Origin: Microlunatus phosphovorus NM-1
Lineage (GTDB): Bacteria; Actinomycetota; Actinomycetes; Propionibacteriales; Propionibacteriaceae
Length of the DNA: 64,000 bases
Assembly: GCF_000270245.1 (NCBI RefSeq)
Contig: NC_015635.1
Span: 3,472,001-3,536,000, forward strand
Reading direction: 5' to 3'
Every line of letters starts with the position of its first letter. Within the stretch, counting starts at the first letter, position 1. Below the pieces are notes generated by a model. It was given only the letters and a program-made list of their open reading frames with translations. It ran no database searches and was not told the DNA's origin. Positions 35,370 to 47,424 of the stretch are shown here, piece by piece. Position numbers and translations under genes: made by a program.

Positions 35370-37741
35370 GAGGCGACGCCCAGCAAGCGGTCGACCGTGG
35401 CCAGAGCGGGTGCAGCCAGCGTGAGGTCATAGGACTCCGCGGGCGCCGTTCGGGGTCGGCTGGACCGAGCGGCCGCGATGCGCTCGGCGATCAGCCGCCG
35501 CTCGGGCGCGGTAAAGGTGCTGAAGGTACGCCGGACCAGCGGCAGCACGTCGGTGAACTCGTCGTCGGTGAGGTCGGCCACCCAGCCGTCCACCAGACTG
35601 CGCAGCTCGACGTCGTGGATCAGCAGCAGCGCCCCGTCGGCGAAGAAGCCGTCCACCCAGGCCGCCTTGTCGCTTGCGCTGCTCCCGTACGAGAGCGCCC
35701 GGTGCACCCGCTGTGGTCCGTCGGCGATCCGGCCGGCGTCGAACAGCACCCGTACTACCCGGCCGGCGACCTCGGTCGGTACGTCGGAGCGATCGAGCAG
35801 TCCGGCAAGGGTGTCCAGCCAGTCGGCCCGGAGATCGCGCTCATCCGGGCCGGCATCCTGCTGATCCGCCCCCCGGACCCGATCAACCCCCCGAACCCGA
35901 TCGACACAGAGCAGCCCGATGCCGTGGTTCACCCGGTCCATCCGCTGCCGCATCTCCCGGGCCGCATCGGGATCGAGTCCGGTGACCGCCGGCAGCAGCC
36001 CGGCACAGATCCGCACCACCATGGTCACCGCGACTGCACCCAGGGCCGTGGTGTCGGTGCCGCGCACGTCGCCGTACCGGTGGGCACGGGCCAGCGCGGG
36101 CAGCGCCTCCATCAAGTGCACGACGTCGGCGTCCAGCGCCGACCGCTGGGCGAGCGCCTCGAGCAACCGATCCAGGCCGTCGGGCAGCTCGGCCAGCAAC
36201 GCGCGCTCCACGGCCGCGGTGAGCGCGACCAGGCTGCCTGAGTCGGTGACGTCGGCCAGCTTCGCGGTGGCCGCGGTCAGCACGGTCGTCCCCCAGACTG
36301 CGGCCTCGATCACCGACAGCGTCAGTTCGGGTCGCCACGAGGTCTGCCAGGTCTCTCGGAACGTCCCCCGGCCCGCGATCTCGCTCTCGGCCGGACGGGC
36401 CCAGCCGAGATCGAGCACCCGCAGTCGGTGGAACAACACGGAGCGCTGCTGGTCGAGCGTCTTGCGCAGATCCAGATCGTGCAGTTTGGGCACCGGCTCC
36501 CGTTTCAGCCGGAGCCGACGACAGGACGCGGCCAGGTCGGCCTCCAGCGGGACGGTCGGCACTCCCGGATCGACGTGCCCGATCGTCTGACCCACCACGA
36601 GCTCGTCGGTGACAAAGCGGAGGGCGGTCTCGTCGCCGTCGCAGAGCACGGCCAGCGTGGCGTCGCTCACCTCGGCCAGCCCGGCGAGCGGTCGGCGGCG
36701 CAGGCTGGCCAGGGTCTCGGCCAACCGGACCGCCTCGATCACGGCTGCACTGGAGACCGGCAGATCCCGCGTACGCAAGGCGCCGGCCACCCTGGTCAGC
36801 CAGCGGGCAACGGGCTGGTCGGGCGCACTCCACAGGTGGTGGTACCAACCGGGCGAGGAGATCCCGGCGCCGTAGCCGCTGGCGTACGAGAGTCGCTGGT
36901 GGGTCCACGGCACCCAGGTCGTGGTGATCTTGGTCTTGGGCATGCCGCGGAGGGTGGCGTTGTCGGCGGTGGCCGGCGGCAGCGGCCAGGTGAGGACGGG
37001 CGCATGCCAGGCGCCGCAGACCACGGCGATCCTTTGTCGACCGGCTCTGACGGCCGACCGAATGGTCTTGCGCATGTACGCCTCCCGCCGGGCCTCGACC
37101 ACTGCCTCGCGGGGGTCGGTCTCCGGTAGTGCCGTACGCAGTTCGGCCATCGCCTCCAGCAGCGCCGGGAACGGCGAGGACCCGTCCAGCCGCGACTCGA
37201 CCACGTCGTCCCACCAACGCTCGGCATCGTCGTAGCCGGCCGCGGCGGCGAGGGCGGCGAGCGGGTCGCGGCGGACGACCCGGCGGGGTTGCGTTCGCTC
37301 GTCGGGGCCGTCGGAGCCAGGGCCGTCGGAGTCAGTGCCGTCGGAGTAGAGATCGTCGGGATCGTCGGTGGTGAGCAGGTCGGGACTCGGTGGCTCGTCA
37401 CCGCCGGAGGCCAGCATGTTCGCGGCGGGCAGATCGCAGAAACCGACCGGGATCTCGTGCCGTAGCGACCAGGTCAGCGCCTGCCACTCCGGGGAGAAGA
37501 CGGCGAACGGCCAGAACGCGGCACGCTTCGGCTCAGTCGGCGCGTACGCCAGGATCGCGATCGGTGGCCGCATGGCCGGCGACGCGGCCCAGCCGACCAG
37601 CGGGTCGGCATCCGCGGGTCCCTCGATCAGCACCTGGTCGGGTCCGAAGTCGTCCAGAGCGGCCAGCAGCGAGCGCGCCGAACCCGGGCCGTGATGGCGG
37701 ATGCCGAGCACACCCAGCTCGACCCCCACCGACGCCACCAC
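35366..37741 (-). CDS. DUF5682-like protein of the MoxR/VWA cluster
   Basis: A 791-residue protein. The N-terminus GIRHHGPGSARSLLAALDDF, followed by DQVLIEGPAD (Glu40), and the later VVCGAWHAPVL (near residue 245) recall the His/Glu active-site layout of the EreA/ChaN/TraB-like superfamily; this is inference, and the name DUF5682 is from memory. The rest is mostly helical with many Arg/Leu/Ala. There is no signal peptide or clear membrane segment. It sits between the MoxR ATPase and the VWA protein (two-base gap and four-base overlap), so it is likely a subunit or substrate of that machine. Confidence 0.75.
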   Translation of the reverse strand: MVASVGVELGVLGIRHHGPGSARSLLAALDDFGPDQVLIEGPADADPLVGWAASPAMRPPIAILAYAPTEPKRAAFWPFAVFSPEWQALTWSLRHEIPVGFCDLPAANMLASGGDEPPSPDLLTTDDPDDLYSDGTDSDGPGSDGPDERTQPRRVVRRDPLAALAAAAGYDDAERWWDDVVESRLDGSSPFPALLEAMAELRTALPETDPREAVVEARREAYMRKTIRSAVRAGRQRIAVVCGAWHAPVLTWPLPPATADNATLRGMPKTKITTTWVPWTHQRLSYASGYGAGISSPGWYHHLWSAPDQPVARWLTRVAGALRTRDLPVSSAAVIEAVRLAETLASLRRRPLAGLAEVSDATLAVLCDGDETALRFVTDELVVGQTIGHVDPGVPTVPLEADLAASCRRLRLKREPVPKLHDLDLRKTLDQQRSVLFHRLRVLDLGWARPAESEIAGRGTFRETWQTSWRPELTLSVIEAAVWGTTVLTAATAKLADVTDSGSLVALTAAVERALLAELPDGLDRLLEALAQRSALDADVVHLMEALPALARAHRYGDVRGTDTTALGAVAVTMVVRICAGLLPAVTGLDPDAAREMRQRMDRVNHGIGLLCVDRVRGVDRVRGADQQDAGPDERDLRADWLDTLAGLLDRSDVPTEVAGRVVRVLFDAGRIADGPQRVHRALSYGSSASDKAAWVDGFFADGALLLIHDVELRSLVDGWVADLTDDEFTDVLPLVRRTFSTFTAPERRLIAERIAAARSSRPRTAPAESYDLTLAAPALATVDRLLGVAS

Positions 37742-37743
37742 GT

Positions 37744-38844
37744 TCAGCTCACCTCGCGGCAGGCGCTGTAGAACTCCGCCCAGCCCGTCCGGTTCCGGGC
37801 GACCACCTCCAGATACTCCGTCCAGGCGACCTTGTCGGAGACCGGATCTTTGACCACGGCGCCGACCAGTGCGGCGGCCACGTCGGAGGGCTGCAGGACA
37901 CCGGTGCCGAAGTGGGCAGCCAGCGCCAGACCGCTGGTGATCACCGAGATCGCTTCCGCCGCCGACAGGGTGCTCGACGGCGACTTCACCGCGGTCCGCC
38001 CGTCGGCCGTTACCCCGGAGCGCAACTCGCGGAACACGGTGACCACCCGGCGGATCTCGTCCTCGGCGGCCGGCACGTCGGGCAACTCGAGGGTGTCGGC
38101 CAGATCGGCGACCCGGGTGGTGACGATCCGTACCTCGTCCTCCACGTCGGCCGGCAGCGGCAGCACCACGGTGTTGAAGCGCCGCCGCAGCGCCGAGGAC
38201 AGATCGTTCACCCCCCGGTCCCGATCGTTGGCGGTGGCGATCACGTTGAAGCCCTTGACCGCCTGGACCTCCCGGCCCAGTTCGGGAATCGGCAGCGTCT
38301 TCTCCGACAGCACGGTGATCAGCGCATCCTGCACGTCACTCGGGATCCGGGTCAGCTCCTCGATCCGGGCGAGTCGACCGGACTCCATCGCCGTCATCAC
38401 CGGCGAAGGCACCAGAGCACCCGGCGTCGGGCCTTCGGCGAGCAACTTGGCATAGTTCCAGCCGTAGCGGATCGCCTCCTCCGGCGTGCCCGAGGTGCCC
38501 TGCACCAGCAGTGTCGAGCTGCCGGAGATCGCTGCGGCCAGGTGCTCCGACACCCACGACTTCGCGGTGCCGGGAACGCCGAGCAGCAACAGCGCCCGAT
38601 CGGTCGCCAGGGTCGCGACGGCCACCTCCATCAGCCGGCGGGCGCCGATGTACTTCGCGGAGATCTCCGTGCCGTCCGGCAACGTGCCACCCATCAGATA
38701 GGTGACCACCGCCCATGGCGACAGGCGCCAGCGGGGCGGCCGGGGCTTGTCGTCCACGGCCTCCAGTGCGACCAGCTCGGCGGCGTACGCCTCCTCGGCG
38801 TGCGGCCTCAGCCGTTCCTCGGCGAGGAGCATGGGATCAGACAT
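37744..38844 (-). CDS. MoxR-family AAA+ ATPase
   Basis: A 366-residue ATPase. After an unusual 75-residue N-terminus it has Walker A G89-VPGTAKS, a pore-region QGTSGTPEEAIRYG, sensor 1 ATAND (203-207) and an arginine finger in SSALRRRF (about 217-223). The Walker B region reads RLARIEELTR, so the usual Asp-Glu of the family is Glu-Glu here. MoxR proteins remodel protein complexes, often inserting cofactors or activating a partner, together with a VWA protein. The C-terminal lid domain is normal. Confidence 0.92.
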   Translation of the reverse strand: MSDPMLLAEERLRPHAEEAYAAELVALEAVDDKPRPPRWRLSPWAVVTYLMGGTLPDGTEISAKYIGARRLMEVAVATLATDRALLLLGVPGTAKSWVSEHLAAAISGSSTLLVQGTSGTPEEAIRYGWNYAKLLAEGPTPGALVPSPVMTAMESGRLARIEELTRIPSDVQDALITVLSEKTLPIPELGREVQAVKGFNVIATANDRDRGVNDLSSALRRRFNTVVLPLPADVEDEVRIVTTRVADLADTLELPDVPAAEDEIRRVVTVFRELRSGVTADGRTAVKSPSSTLSAAEAISVITSGLALAAHFGTGVLQPSDVAAALVGAVVKDPVSDKVAWTEYLEVVARNRTGWAEFYSACREVS

Positions 38845-39751
38845 GAGGGATCTCCGCCCTGGTGAAGCCGGTGTGGCCCGGGTGATCGTGAGTCTCGCCG
38901 GTGAAGGCGTGGTCGATGGCAGCGCGAGCGTACGCGGCTAGCTCGAGTGCGACGAACCGGTCGCGGATCGTCCGCCGACGAGCCGGGGAAGAGTCCGGCA
39001 CCAGCAGGTAATACTCCCCCGCCTTGGCGATGCTCGGATAGAGCGCAGTCGGCAGTGCAACACCTAGTCGGCCGGCGTACGTCCGCTTCGGCGGCACCTC
39101 GCCCTCGCCGCCGAGCACGGCATACGCCGCCGAGACCAGCTCGGGTCCCCACGGTCGCGGTGCGGTGAAGATCGCTTCCGGATCGAGCAACACGTCCTGC
39201 GCAGTCACGACCGTCGTTGTGCTGATCGCCGGCGGCTGAGGCGGACGTTCCGCGTCGTCGGCGAGCCGGCGCCACTCCGTGTTCTCCCGCAGGAACCACC
39301 GCCCGCGGGGTCCGAGCGCGGCACCGAGGGCTGCCCGGTCGTACGCAGTGGTGCGGGCTGCGAGCCGCGCCAGTCGGGTCCAGTGGATCGGGTGGACCGT
39401 ACGCCCGTGTGCGGCGCAGGCGGTCAGCCAGCAGGAGACCAGCGCCGGATCCGGACTGCGGAGCAGGTCAGCGAGCAATCGATCAGCAGCGACGGGGGCC
39501 TCGGGGCGGTCCTGGGCCGGCGCGCTGTCGCCGGGCATCGCTGTCTTTGATCCCGGAGTGGCAACCCCCGCCGCGATGATCGTCGGCATACCGAGGAGCG
39601 CCACCACCCTGTGCCGAGCCGCTTGCCGCAGCACGGCGGTCGTCGGATCGGTGTCGGCGAGGCCGTCGGACACCCGCCGGTCGGTGCCGAGCAGCGCAGT
39701 CGTGACCAGTTCGGCCCAGTGCGCGGGGTCGGCCGGGATCGTTGTGCTCAT
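38837..39751 (-). CDS. DUF5691-like protein of the MoxR/VWA cluster
   Basis: A 304-residue soluble protein. The opening WAELVTTALLGTDRR and the later LGPRGRWFLRENTEWRRLAD are the features I associate with the DUF5691 family found beside MoxR and SWIM genes; this is from memory and needs a profile search. It is Ala/Leu/Arg-rich and mostly helical, without known catalytic motifs. It overlaps the MoxR start by eight bases and the SWIM gene stop by four bases. Confidence 0.75.
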   Translation of the reverse strand: MSTTIPADPAHWAELVTTALLGTDRRVSDGLADTDPTTAVLRQAARHRVVALLGMPTIIAAGVATPGSKTAMPGDSAPAQDRPEAPVAADRLLADLLRSPDPALVSCWLTACAAHGRTVHPIHWTRLARLAARTTAYDRAALGAALGPRGRWFLRENTEWRRLADDAERPPQPPAISTTTVVTAQDVLLDPEAIFTAPRPWGPELVSAAYAVLGGEGEVPPKRTYAGRLGVALPTALYPSIAKAGEYYLLVPDSSPARRRTIRDRFVALELAAYARAAIDHAFTGETHDHPGHTGFTRAEIPHV

Positions 39752-41130
39752 CCGGCCAGCGCCGTCTCATAGCGCCGGCCCAACCGATCGGGCAGCACCG
39801 CCAGCGGCACCAGGCCGCGGCCGTCGTACTCCCCCATCACCTGCAGCGGTTCACCACCGGCTTGGGCGACCAACGGCCAGGCGTCCCCGCCGAGGTCGAC
39901 CAGCGGCACTGTTGCCCCGGAAGCGTCCCGCAGCAGCCATTGATCACCGGGGTGGCGCGGTGGCACCGGCACCCCAGCCACCACCACCGGCAGTCGACTT
40001 GCCCATGGATCGGCAGCCAACAACTCGGCCAGTTGGACCCGCACCGCCGCCAGGTCGTCACCACCCCAGACCCGGTTCAGCACGGCCAGCGGCCCCGAAT
40101 CGTCGTCAACGGGAGACAGGTCGGGATCCGGCAGCGGTGGCTCGAGCAGCACCCGGTGCTGGCCCGCTCCGGGATAGAAACGGGCCTCGCACGCGTAGAC
40201 GTGGCCGGGTCGGACCGAGGTGTCCAGGTCGCGCCCCGGCGGCGCGAAGGTCAGCCACATCGCCCACCGGCCCGTGCCGAGCCCGCGTAGCCACACCCGC
40301 CGAGTGGTCAGCTGGAACTCGACGGTGTCCACTGCCGCGATGGCCCACCAACGGTCGACGATGGGCGAGCGAGCGCGCACACCCTCCTTGCTGACCGGGT
40401 AACCGATCCGGGACCGGACGGTCGCGGCCAAGTCCTCGGGCAGTTCGTCGAGTCGGCGATGAGCCTCGGCGAGCAGATACAGGCCACCCAGCACATGCAG
40501 CGCGCGGGTCGGCCATTCGGCACTGACGAGATCGGCGGGCAGGCTGCGCAAGATGCCGGCCACCCCAGGGGCCTGGGCATCGACCATCCGAGCCGCGATC
40601 GCATCGAAATGTCCGTACCCGGCCCGCGGCAGGTTCGCCAGTCCGGTCCGGACCTGGTCAGCGAGCCAGATCTGCAACTCGACCATGCCGGCGTCGACCT
40701 TCTCCCGCCGGGCCTCGGCCCGTTTGGCGGCGGCCGCCGGGTCGACCGGACCCTCCCTGGCCGGAGTCGCCCCACTCTCCATCGTGGGCGGCTCGGCGAA
40801 CGGCCGGCGGTCTGCGATCCGCGTCACCCAGTCCGGCTCCTCGATCACGCTGAGCTGCCCGTTGGAGGCGAGATCGGCCAGTCCGCGGGCATGCTTACAC
40901 GGTCGCTGCCGACTCGGGCAGCTGCAGGCTGTCGTCGTCGTGGGACGCTCGGCGGAGACCACCACCGCGTACGGCTGGGCGGCACTTCCCTGGCACCGTC
41001 CCCAGGCCACCCGCGCCGACCGCCCGAGGCTCACCCAGCGCAGCCCGCGGACCAACCGCGCCGCCTCGCCCGTCATCCCCGCCGCCACATCGGCCACCCT
41101 AGACACCTGAGCCGACAGTGCCGTAGTCAC
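39748..41130 (-). CDS. SWIM zinc-finger protein of the MoxR/VWA cluster
   Basis: A 460-residue protein. The SWIM motif is C69-S-C71-x6-C78-K-H80 (CSCPSRQRPCKH), a zinc-binding module that binds DNA or protein. Just before it the text reads ARVAWGRCQGSAAQPYAVVV. The remaining part is long, helical and then beta-rich, with no recognised enzyme motif. The GTG start has no long leader; it is the first gene of the cluster, so the promoter should lie in 41131-41239. The stop overlaps the DUF5691-like start. Confidence 0.85.
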   Translation of the reverse strand: MTTALSAQVSRVADVAAGMTGEAARLVRGLRWVSLGRSARVAWGRCQGSAAQPYAVVVSAERPTTTTACSCPSRQRPCKHARGLADLASNGQLSVIEEPDWVTRIADRRPFAEPPTMESGATPAREGPVDPAAAAKRAEARREKVDAGMVELQIWLADQVRTGLANLPRAGYGHFDAIAARMVDAQAPGVAGILRSLPADLVSAEWPTRALHVLGGLYLLAEAHRRLDELPEDLAATVRSRIGYPVSKEGVRARSPIVDRWWAIAAVDTVEFQLTTRRVWLRGLGTGRWAMWLTFAPPGRDLDTSVRPGHVYACEARFYPGAGQHRVLLEPPLPDPDLSPVDDDSGPLAVLNRVWGGDDLAAVRVQLAELLAADPWASRLPVVVAGVPVPPRHPGDQWLLRDASGATVPLVDLGGDAWPLVAQAGGEPLQVMGEYDGRGLVPLAVLPDRLGRRYETALAG

Positions 41131-41239
41131 GCGGCGGCCGGGTGCCCGGAGGTGTGCGCCCGGAGATGTGTGCGGTCATCCGTGGCTCGCGGGCGCGAAA
41201 CGTACTCCGGATACGCCGCTCGGGTCGTCCCGAAGCAAC

Positions 41240-41283
41240 AAGGTGCAGGATTATCCCCGACTACGGGGATAATCCCGCACCTT
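41240..41283 (-). terminator. Strong hairpin downstream of aceE
   Basis: A 20-bp stem with one mismatch and a 4-base loop (ACTA): left arm AAGGTGCAGGATTATCCCCG, right arm CGGGGATAATCCCGCACCTT. It lies 30 bases after the aceE stop and, read on the minus strand, is followed by GTTGCTTC, a weak U-rich stretch. It probably ends aceE transcripts and insulates the SWIM/MoxR/VWA operon, whose first gene starts about 110 bases further on. Confidence 0.65.
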
Positions 41284-41313
41284 ATGTCGGTCCGGCGGCT
41301 CCAGGACCGCGAA

Positions 41314-44022
<2,709 letters not shown>

Positions 44023-44184
44023 CCTTTCCTGGTTAGTCACCCGGGTCACGGGCAGTCGTTTCGGGCCGGCTCGGCACACGGTGGTGGGCGTCCTGTCCGG
44101 TACGGACCTAGCCCGAGCCTAGCGTCGCCCCTCCAGGGGCGAACACGCCACCGTCTGCGACGGGCACTTTGAGATGATCGGTCG

Positions 44185-45120
44185 ATGACGATCGACGGCG
44201 ACCGGACGACCCCGTACGGCCATGAGCTCGACCCGGATCTTCACCAGGAGCTTCGGGGCGAGGTGCCGCCGGAGGCACTCGCCTGGGTCGAGCAGGCGGT
44301 CGGCGCGCCGGTCGTCGCCCAGCGGGCACTGGAGGGCGGGATGTCCTCGGCGGTGCACCTGCTCACCACCGGTGCGGGCCCGGGGCTCGAGCAAGTGGTC
44401 TTACGTCGGTACGTGCTCGACTGGGTGGTGATCGAGGAGCCCCACATCCCGGGCAACGAGGCGCTCGCCCTGCGACTGGTCGGCGACACAAGTCCCACCA
44501 GTGCCAAGGGCGCAGGCATCCCGGCGCCGCGACTGATCGCCAGCGACCCCGACGGATCGCAACTCGGTGTGCCGGCGACCTTGATGACCGCGCTGCCCGG
44601 CTCGTTGGTCTGGGATCCGCCCGAGCGCACTCCCTGGCTCCGAGCGCTGGCCGAACTGGCGGTGCGGATTCATGCGCTGCCGGCTCCGAGCGACCTCGCC
44701 GACTGGGCACCGTACGAGCCGTACGCCCGGACACCGCCTTCCTGGAGCAAGCATCCGGACGCCTGGCTGACCGCGTACGAGCTCTGGGACGGCCCGCCGC
44801 CACCCAGCGAGCGGGTGCTGGTGCACCGGGACTTCCACCCGGGCAACGTGTTGTGGACCGACGGGGTGATCACCGGCGTCATCGACTGGGTGTCGACCTG
44901 CGCCGGACCGCCCGAGGAGGACATCGGCCACTGCCGGGTCAATCTGGCCATGCATCACGGTCAGGACTGCGCCGACGGGTTTCTGGCGATCTGGCAGGAA
45001 CTCACCGGGAAGCGTGACTACCACCCGTATTGGGACCTGACCAACGTCGTCTCCTTCGACCACAGCCAGGTCGAGCCGCGGCTGGACGCCTTCGTCGCCG
45101 CCGCGGCCGCCCGTCTTTGA
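44185..45120 (+). CDS. Aminoglycoside phosphotransferase-family (APH) kinase-like protein
   Basis: A 311-residue APH/ChoK-type kinase. The catalytic loop is LVHRDFHPGNVLW (HxDxxxxN) and the metal-binding Asp lies in GVIDWVSTC. The N-lobe nucleotide loop appears as ALEGGMSSAVHLL. Substrate could be a sugar, amino alcohol or antibiotic; no resistance or biosynthetic context is visible. It is divergent from aceE and abuts the end of the second malic enzyme with a one-base gap. Confidence 0.88.
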   Translation: MTIDGDRTTPYGHELDPDLHQELRGEVPPEALAWVEQAVGAPVVAQRALEGGMSSAVHLLTTGAGPGLEQVVLRRYVLDWVVIEEPHIPGNEALALRLVGDTSPTSAKGAGIPAPRLIASDPDGSQLGVPATLMTALPGSLVWDPPERTPWLRALAELAVRIHALPAPSDLADWAPYEPYARTPPSWSKHPDAWLTAYELWDGPPPPSERVLVHRDFHPGNVLWTDGVITGVIDWVSTCAGPPEEDIGHCRVNLAMHHGQDCADGFLAIWQELTGKRDYHPYWDLTNVVSFDHSQVEPRLDAFVAAAAARL

Positions 45121-45121
45121 G

Positions 45122-46513
45122 CTAGGACCGACCGGCCTGCCCGGCCACAGCCTCGGCGACCGCCGGCGCGACCCGAGCGTCGAACACGCTCGGCACGATG
45201 TAGCTCGGATTGAGTTCCTCGGCGGACACGCAGTTGGCGATGGCTTCCGCGGCCGCCACCAGCATCGCAGTGGTGATATCCGCCGCGGCGGCATCGAGCA
45301 GTCCGCGGAACAGGCCCGGGAACGCCAGCACGTTGTTGATCTGGTTCGGGAAGTCGCTACGGCCGGTGGCGACTACCGCGGCGTGCTTGGCCGCCTCGGT
45401 CGGATGGACCTCCGGGTCCGGATTGGCCAGCGCCAGCACGATCGCACCGGGGGCCATGGTGGCCACCTCGTCGGCACCGAACAGGTTCGGCCCCGAGACG
45501 CCGATGAACACGTCGGCGCCGACCAGCGCCTCCTCCAGCGTGCCCGAGAAGCCCTCCTCATTGGTGTGCTCGGCGATCCAGGTCCGGTGCTCGTCGGTGT
45601 AGGTCTCGCCCCGATGGATGGCGCCGGCCCGAGCCACCGCGACGATGTGCGCCGCGCCCTGGGCCTGGAGCAGCTGGATGATCGCGTGACCGGCCGCACC
45701 GACGCCGGAGACGACGATCTTGACGTCGGAGATGCTCTTGTCCACGACCCGGAGCGCGTTGATCAACGCGGCGAGCACCACGATCGCGGTGCCGTGTTGA
45801 TCGTCGTGGAAGACCGGGATGTCCAGTTCGTCGCGAAGCCGCCGCTCGATCTCGAAGCACCGCGGCGCGGAGATGTCCTCCAGGTTCACGCCGCCATAGA
45901 CCGGGGCCAACGCCTTGACGATGGAGATGATCTCCTCGGTGTCGGTGGTGTCCAGGCAGACCGGCCAGGCGTCGACGCCGGCAAACTGCTTGAACAGGGC
46001 CGCCTTCCCCTCCATCACCGGCAGCGCCGCGGCCGGGCCGATGTCACCGAGGCCGAGCACCGCGGTGCCGTCGGTGACCACCGCCACCGTGTTGCGCTTG
46101 ATCGTCAGCCGGCGGGCGTCCTCGGGATTCTTGTGGATGGCCAGGCAGACCCGGGCGACACCGGGGGTGTAGGCCCTCGAGAGGTCGTCGCGGTTCTTGA
46201 GCGGGACCTTGGGCTCGACGGACAGCTTGCCGCCGAGGTGCAGCAGAAAGGTCCGGTCGCTGACCTTGCGGACGGTCATGCCGGGGCGCGCGTTGATCAC
46301 CTCGGTGATCTGGTCGGCGTGCGCCTCGTTCACCGTGTTGCAGGTGACGTCGACGACGATCGCGTCGTGGCTGGACTCGACGATGTCCAGGGCCGTGACG
46401 GCAGCGCCGGTCGCCGCGACCGCGGAGGCGAGATCGGTGGTGGAGCCTGCCGCGGAGTTGACTGCGACGCGGAGGGTGATCGAATAGCCGGGACTCGGAG
46501 TGCTGCTGGCCAT
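45122..46513 (-). CDS. NAD(P)-dependent malic enzyme with N-terminal ACT domain (copy 2)
   Basis: A 463-residue paralogue of the enzyme at 30952. The order is the same: ACT-like N-terminus ([20 protein letters not shown]), [13 protein letters not shown] with the catalytic Tyr, [19 protein letters not shown] with the catalytic Lys, [12 protein letters not shown], and [23 protein letters not shown]. The two copies differ most in the ACT domain, in the dinucleotide-binding fold ([12 protein letters not shown] versus VVLSGAGAAGTAIL) and at the C-terminus, so cofactor or effector preference may differ. It is divergent from the hyi/glxR pair. Confidence 0.95.
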   Translation of the reverse strand: MASSTPSPGYSITLRVAVNSAAGSTTDLASAVAATGAAVTALDIVESSHDAIVVDVTCNTVNEAHADQITEVINARPGMTVRKVSDRTFLLHLGGKLSVEPKVPLKNRDDLSRAYTPGVARVCLAIHKNPEDARRLTIKRNTVAVVTDGTAVLGLGDIGPAAALPVMEGKAALFKQFAGVDAWPVCLDTTDTEEIISIVKALAPVYGGVNLEDISAPRCFEIERRLRDELDIPVFHDDQHGTAIVVLAALINALRVVDKSISDVKIVVSGVGAAGHAIIQLLQAQGAAHIVAVARAGAIHRGETYTDEHRTWIAEHTNEEGFSGTLEEALVGADVFIGVSGPNLFGADEVATMAPGAIVLALANPDPEVHPTEAAKHAAVVATGRSDFPNQINNVLAFPGLFRGLLDAAAADITTAMLVAAAEAIANCVSAEELNPSYIVPSVFDARVAPAVAEAVAGQAGRS

Positions 46514-46634
46514 GGCGGTGGGGGTCTCCTAACGGTGTGTGGACGGATCGTACTTCCGCCGGGCCGCGGGTATTACCAGCGCCTCAACTGGTGTGATCAG
46601 CATCTCGCCGATTCGTGAGCCATACTCAGCGGTG

Positions 46635-47423
46635 ATGACCAGCTACACCGTGAACGCCTCCATCCTGCTGACCGACCTGCCCCTGCTCCAGCGACCGGCT
46701 GCGGTCGCCGCGGCCGGCTTCACCGCCGTGGAGTTCTGGTGGCCGTTCGCCGTCGCCGTGCCCACCGACCCGGAGATCGACGCCTTCGTCGCCGCGATCT
46801 CCGACGCCGGGGTCCAGCTCTCCGGACTCAACTTCTTCGCCGGGAACATGCCCGCCGGCGATCGTGGCCTGGTCAGCTGGGTCGGCCGCGAGTCCGAGTT
46901 CCGCGACAATGTCGAGGTGGTCGCCGGCATCGGCGAGCGGCTGGGCTGTCGCGGCTTCAACGCCCTGTACGGACTGCGCACCGATGGGGTCGCGCCCGAA
47001 GCCGCCGACGACTTGGCGGTGGAGAACCTAAGACGGGCCGCGGATCGGATCGCGCGGCTCGGCGGCACGGTCTTCCTGGAGCCGGTGTCAGGGGCACCCG
47101 CGTACCCGGTGAAGACCGCGGCTGACGCCCTCGGGGTGATCGAGGACGTCGGCGCGGACAATCTGAAGCTGCTGGCCGACTTCTACCATCTGGCCACCAA
47201 CGGCGACGACGTCGCAGCCGTGATCGCGGACCACGCCGCCGAGTTCGGCCACGTCCAGATCGCCGACGCCCCGGGTCGCGGCCAGCCCGGCACCGGTCGG
47301 TTGCCGCTGGCCGACTGGCTGGCGGCAGCGACTGCCGGTGGCTACGACGGCTATGTCGGCCTGGAGTATTCCGACACCTCCGACAACCCCTTCGGCTGGC
47401 TGCCGCGAACGGAGCGCGCCTGA
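46635..47423 (+). CDS. hyi: Hydroxypyruvate isomerase (TIM-barrel)
   Basis: A 262-residue sugar-phosphate-isomerase-like TIM barrel. I start at ATG 46635 (MTSYTVNASILLTDLPLLQR). Marks are VEFWWPF, LNFFAGNMPAGDRGLVSW, FLEPVSG, KLLADFYHLATNGDDV, HVQIADAPGRGQPGTG and GLEYSDTSDN, which carry the metal ligands Glu, Asp, His and Glu. Hydroxypyruvate isomerase interconverts hydroxypyruvate and tartronate semialdehyde, and the next gene encodes the matching reductase. A nearby glyoxylate carboligase gene is missing from the window. Confidence 0.92.
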   Translation: MTSYTVNASILLTDLPLLQRPAAVAAAGFTAVEFWWPFAVAVPTDPEIDAFVAAISDAGVQLSGLNFFAGNMPAGDRGLVSWVGRESEFRDNVEVVAGIGERLGCRGFNALYGLRTDGVAPEAADDLAVENLRRAADRIARLGGTVFLEPVSGAPAYPVKTAADALGVIEDVGADNLKLLADFYHLATNGDDVAAVIADHAAEFGHVQIADAPGRGQPGTGRLPLADWLAAATAGGYDGYVGLEYSDTSDNPFGWLPRTERA

Positions 47424-47424
47424 C

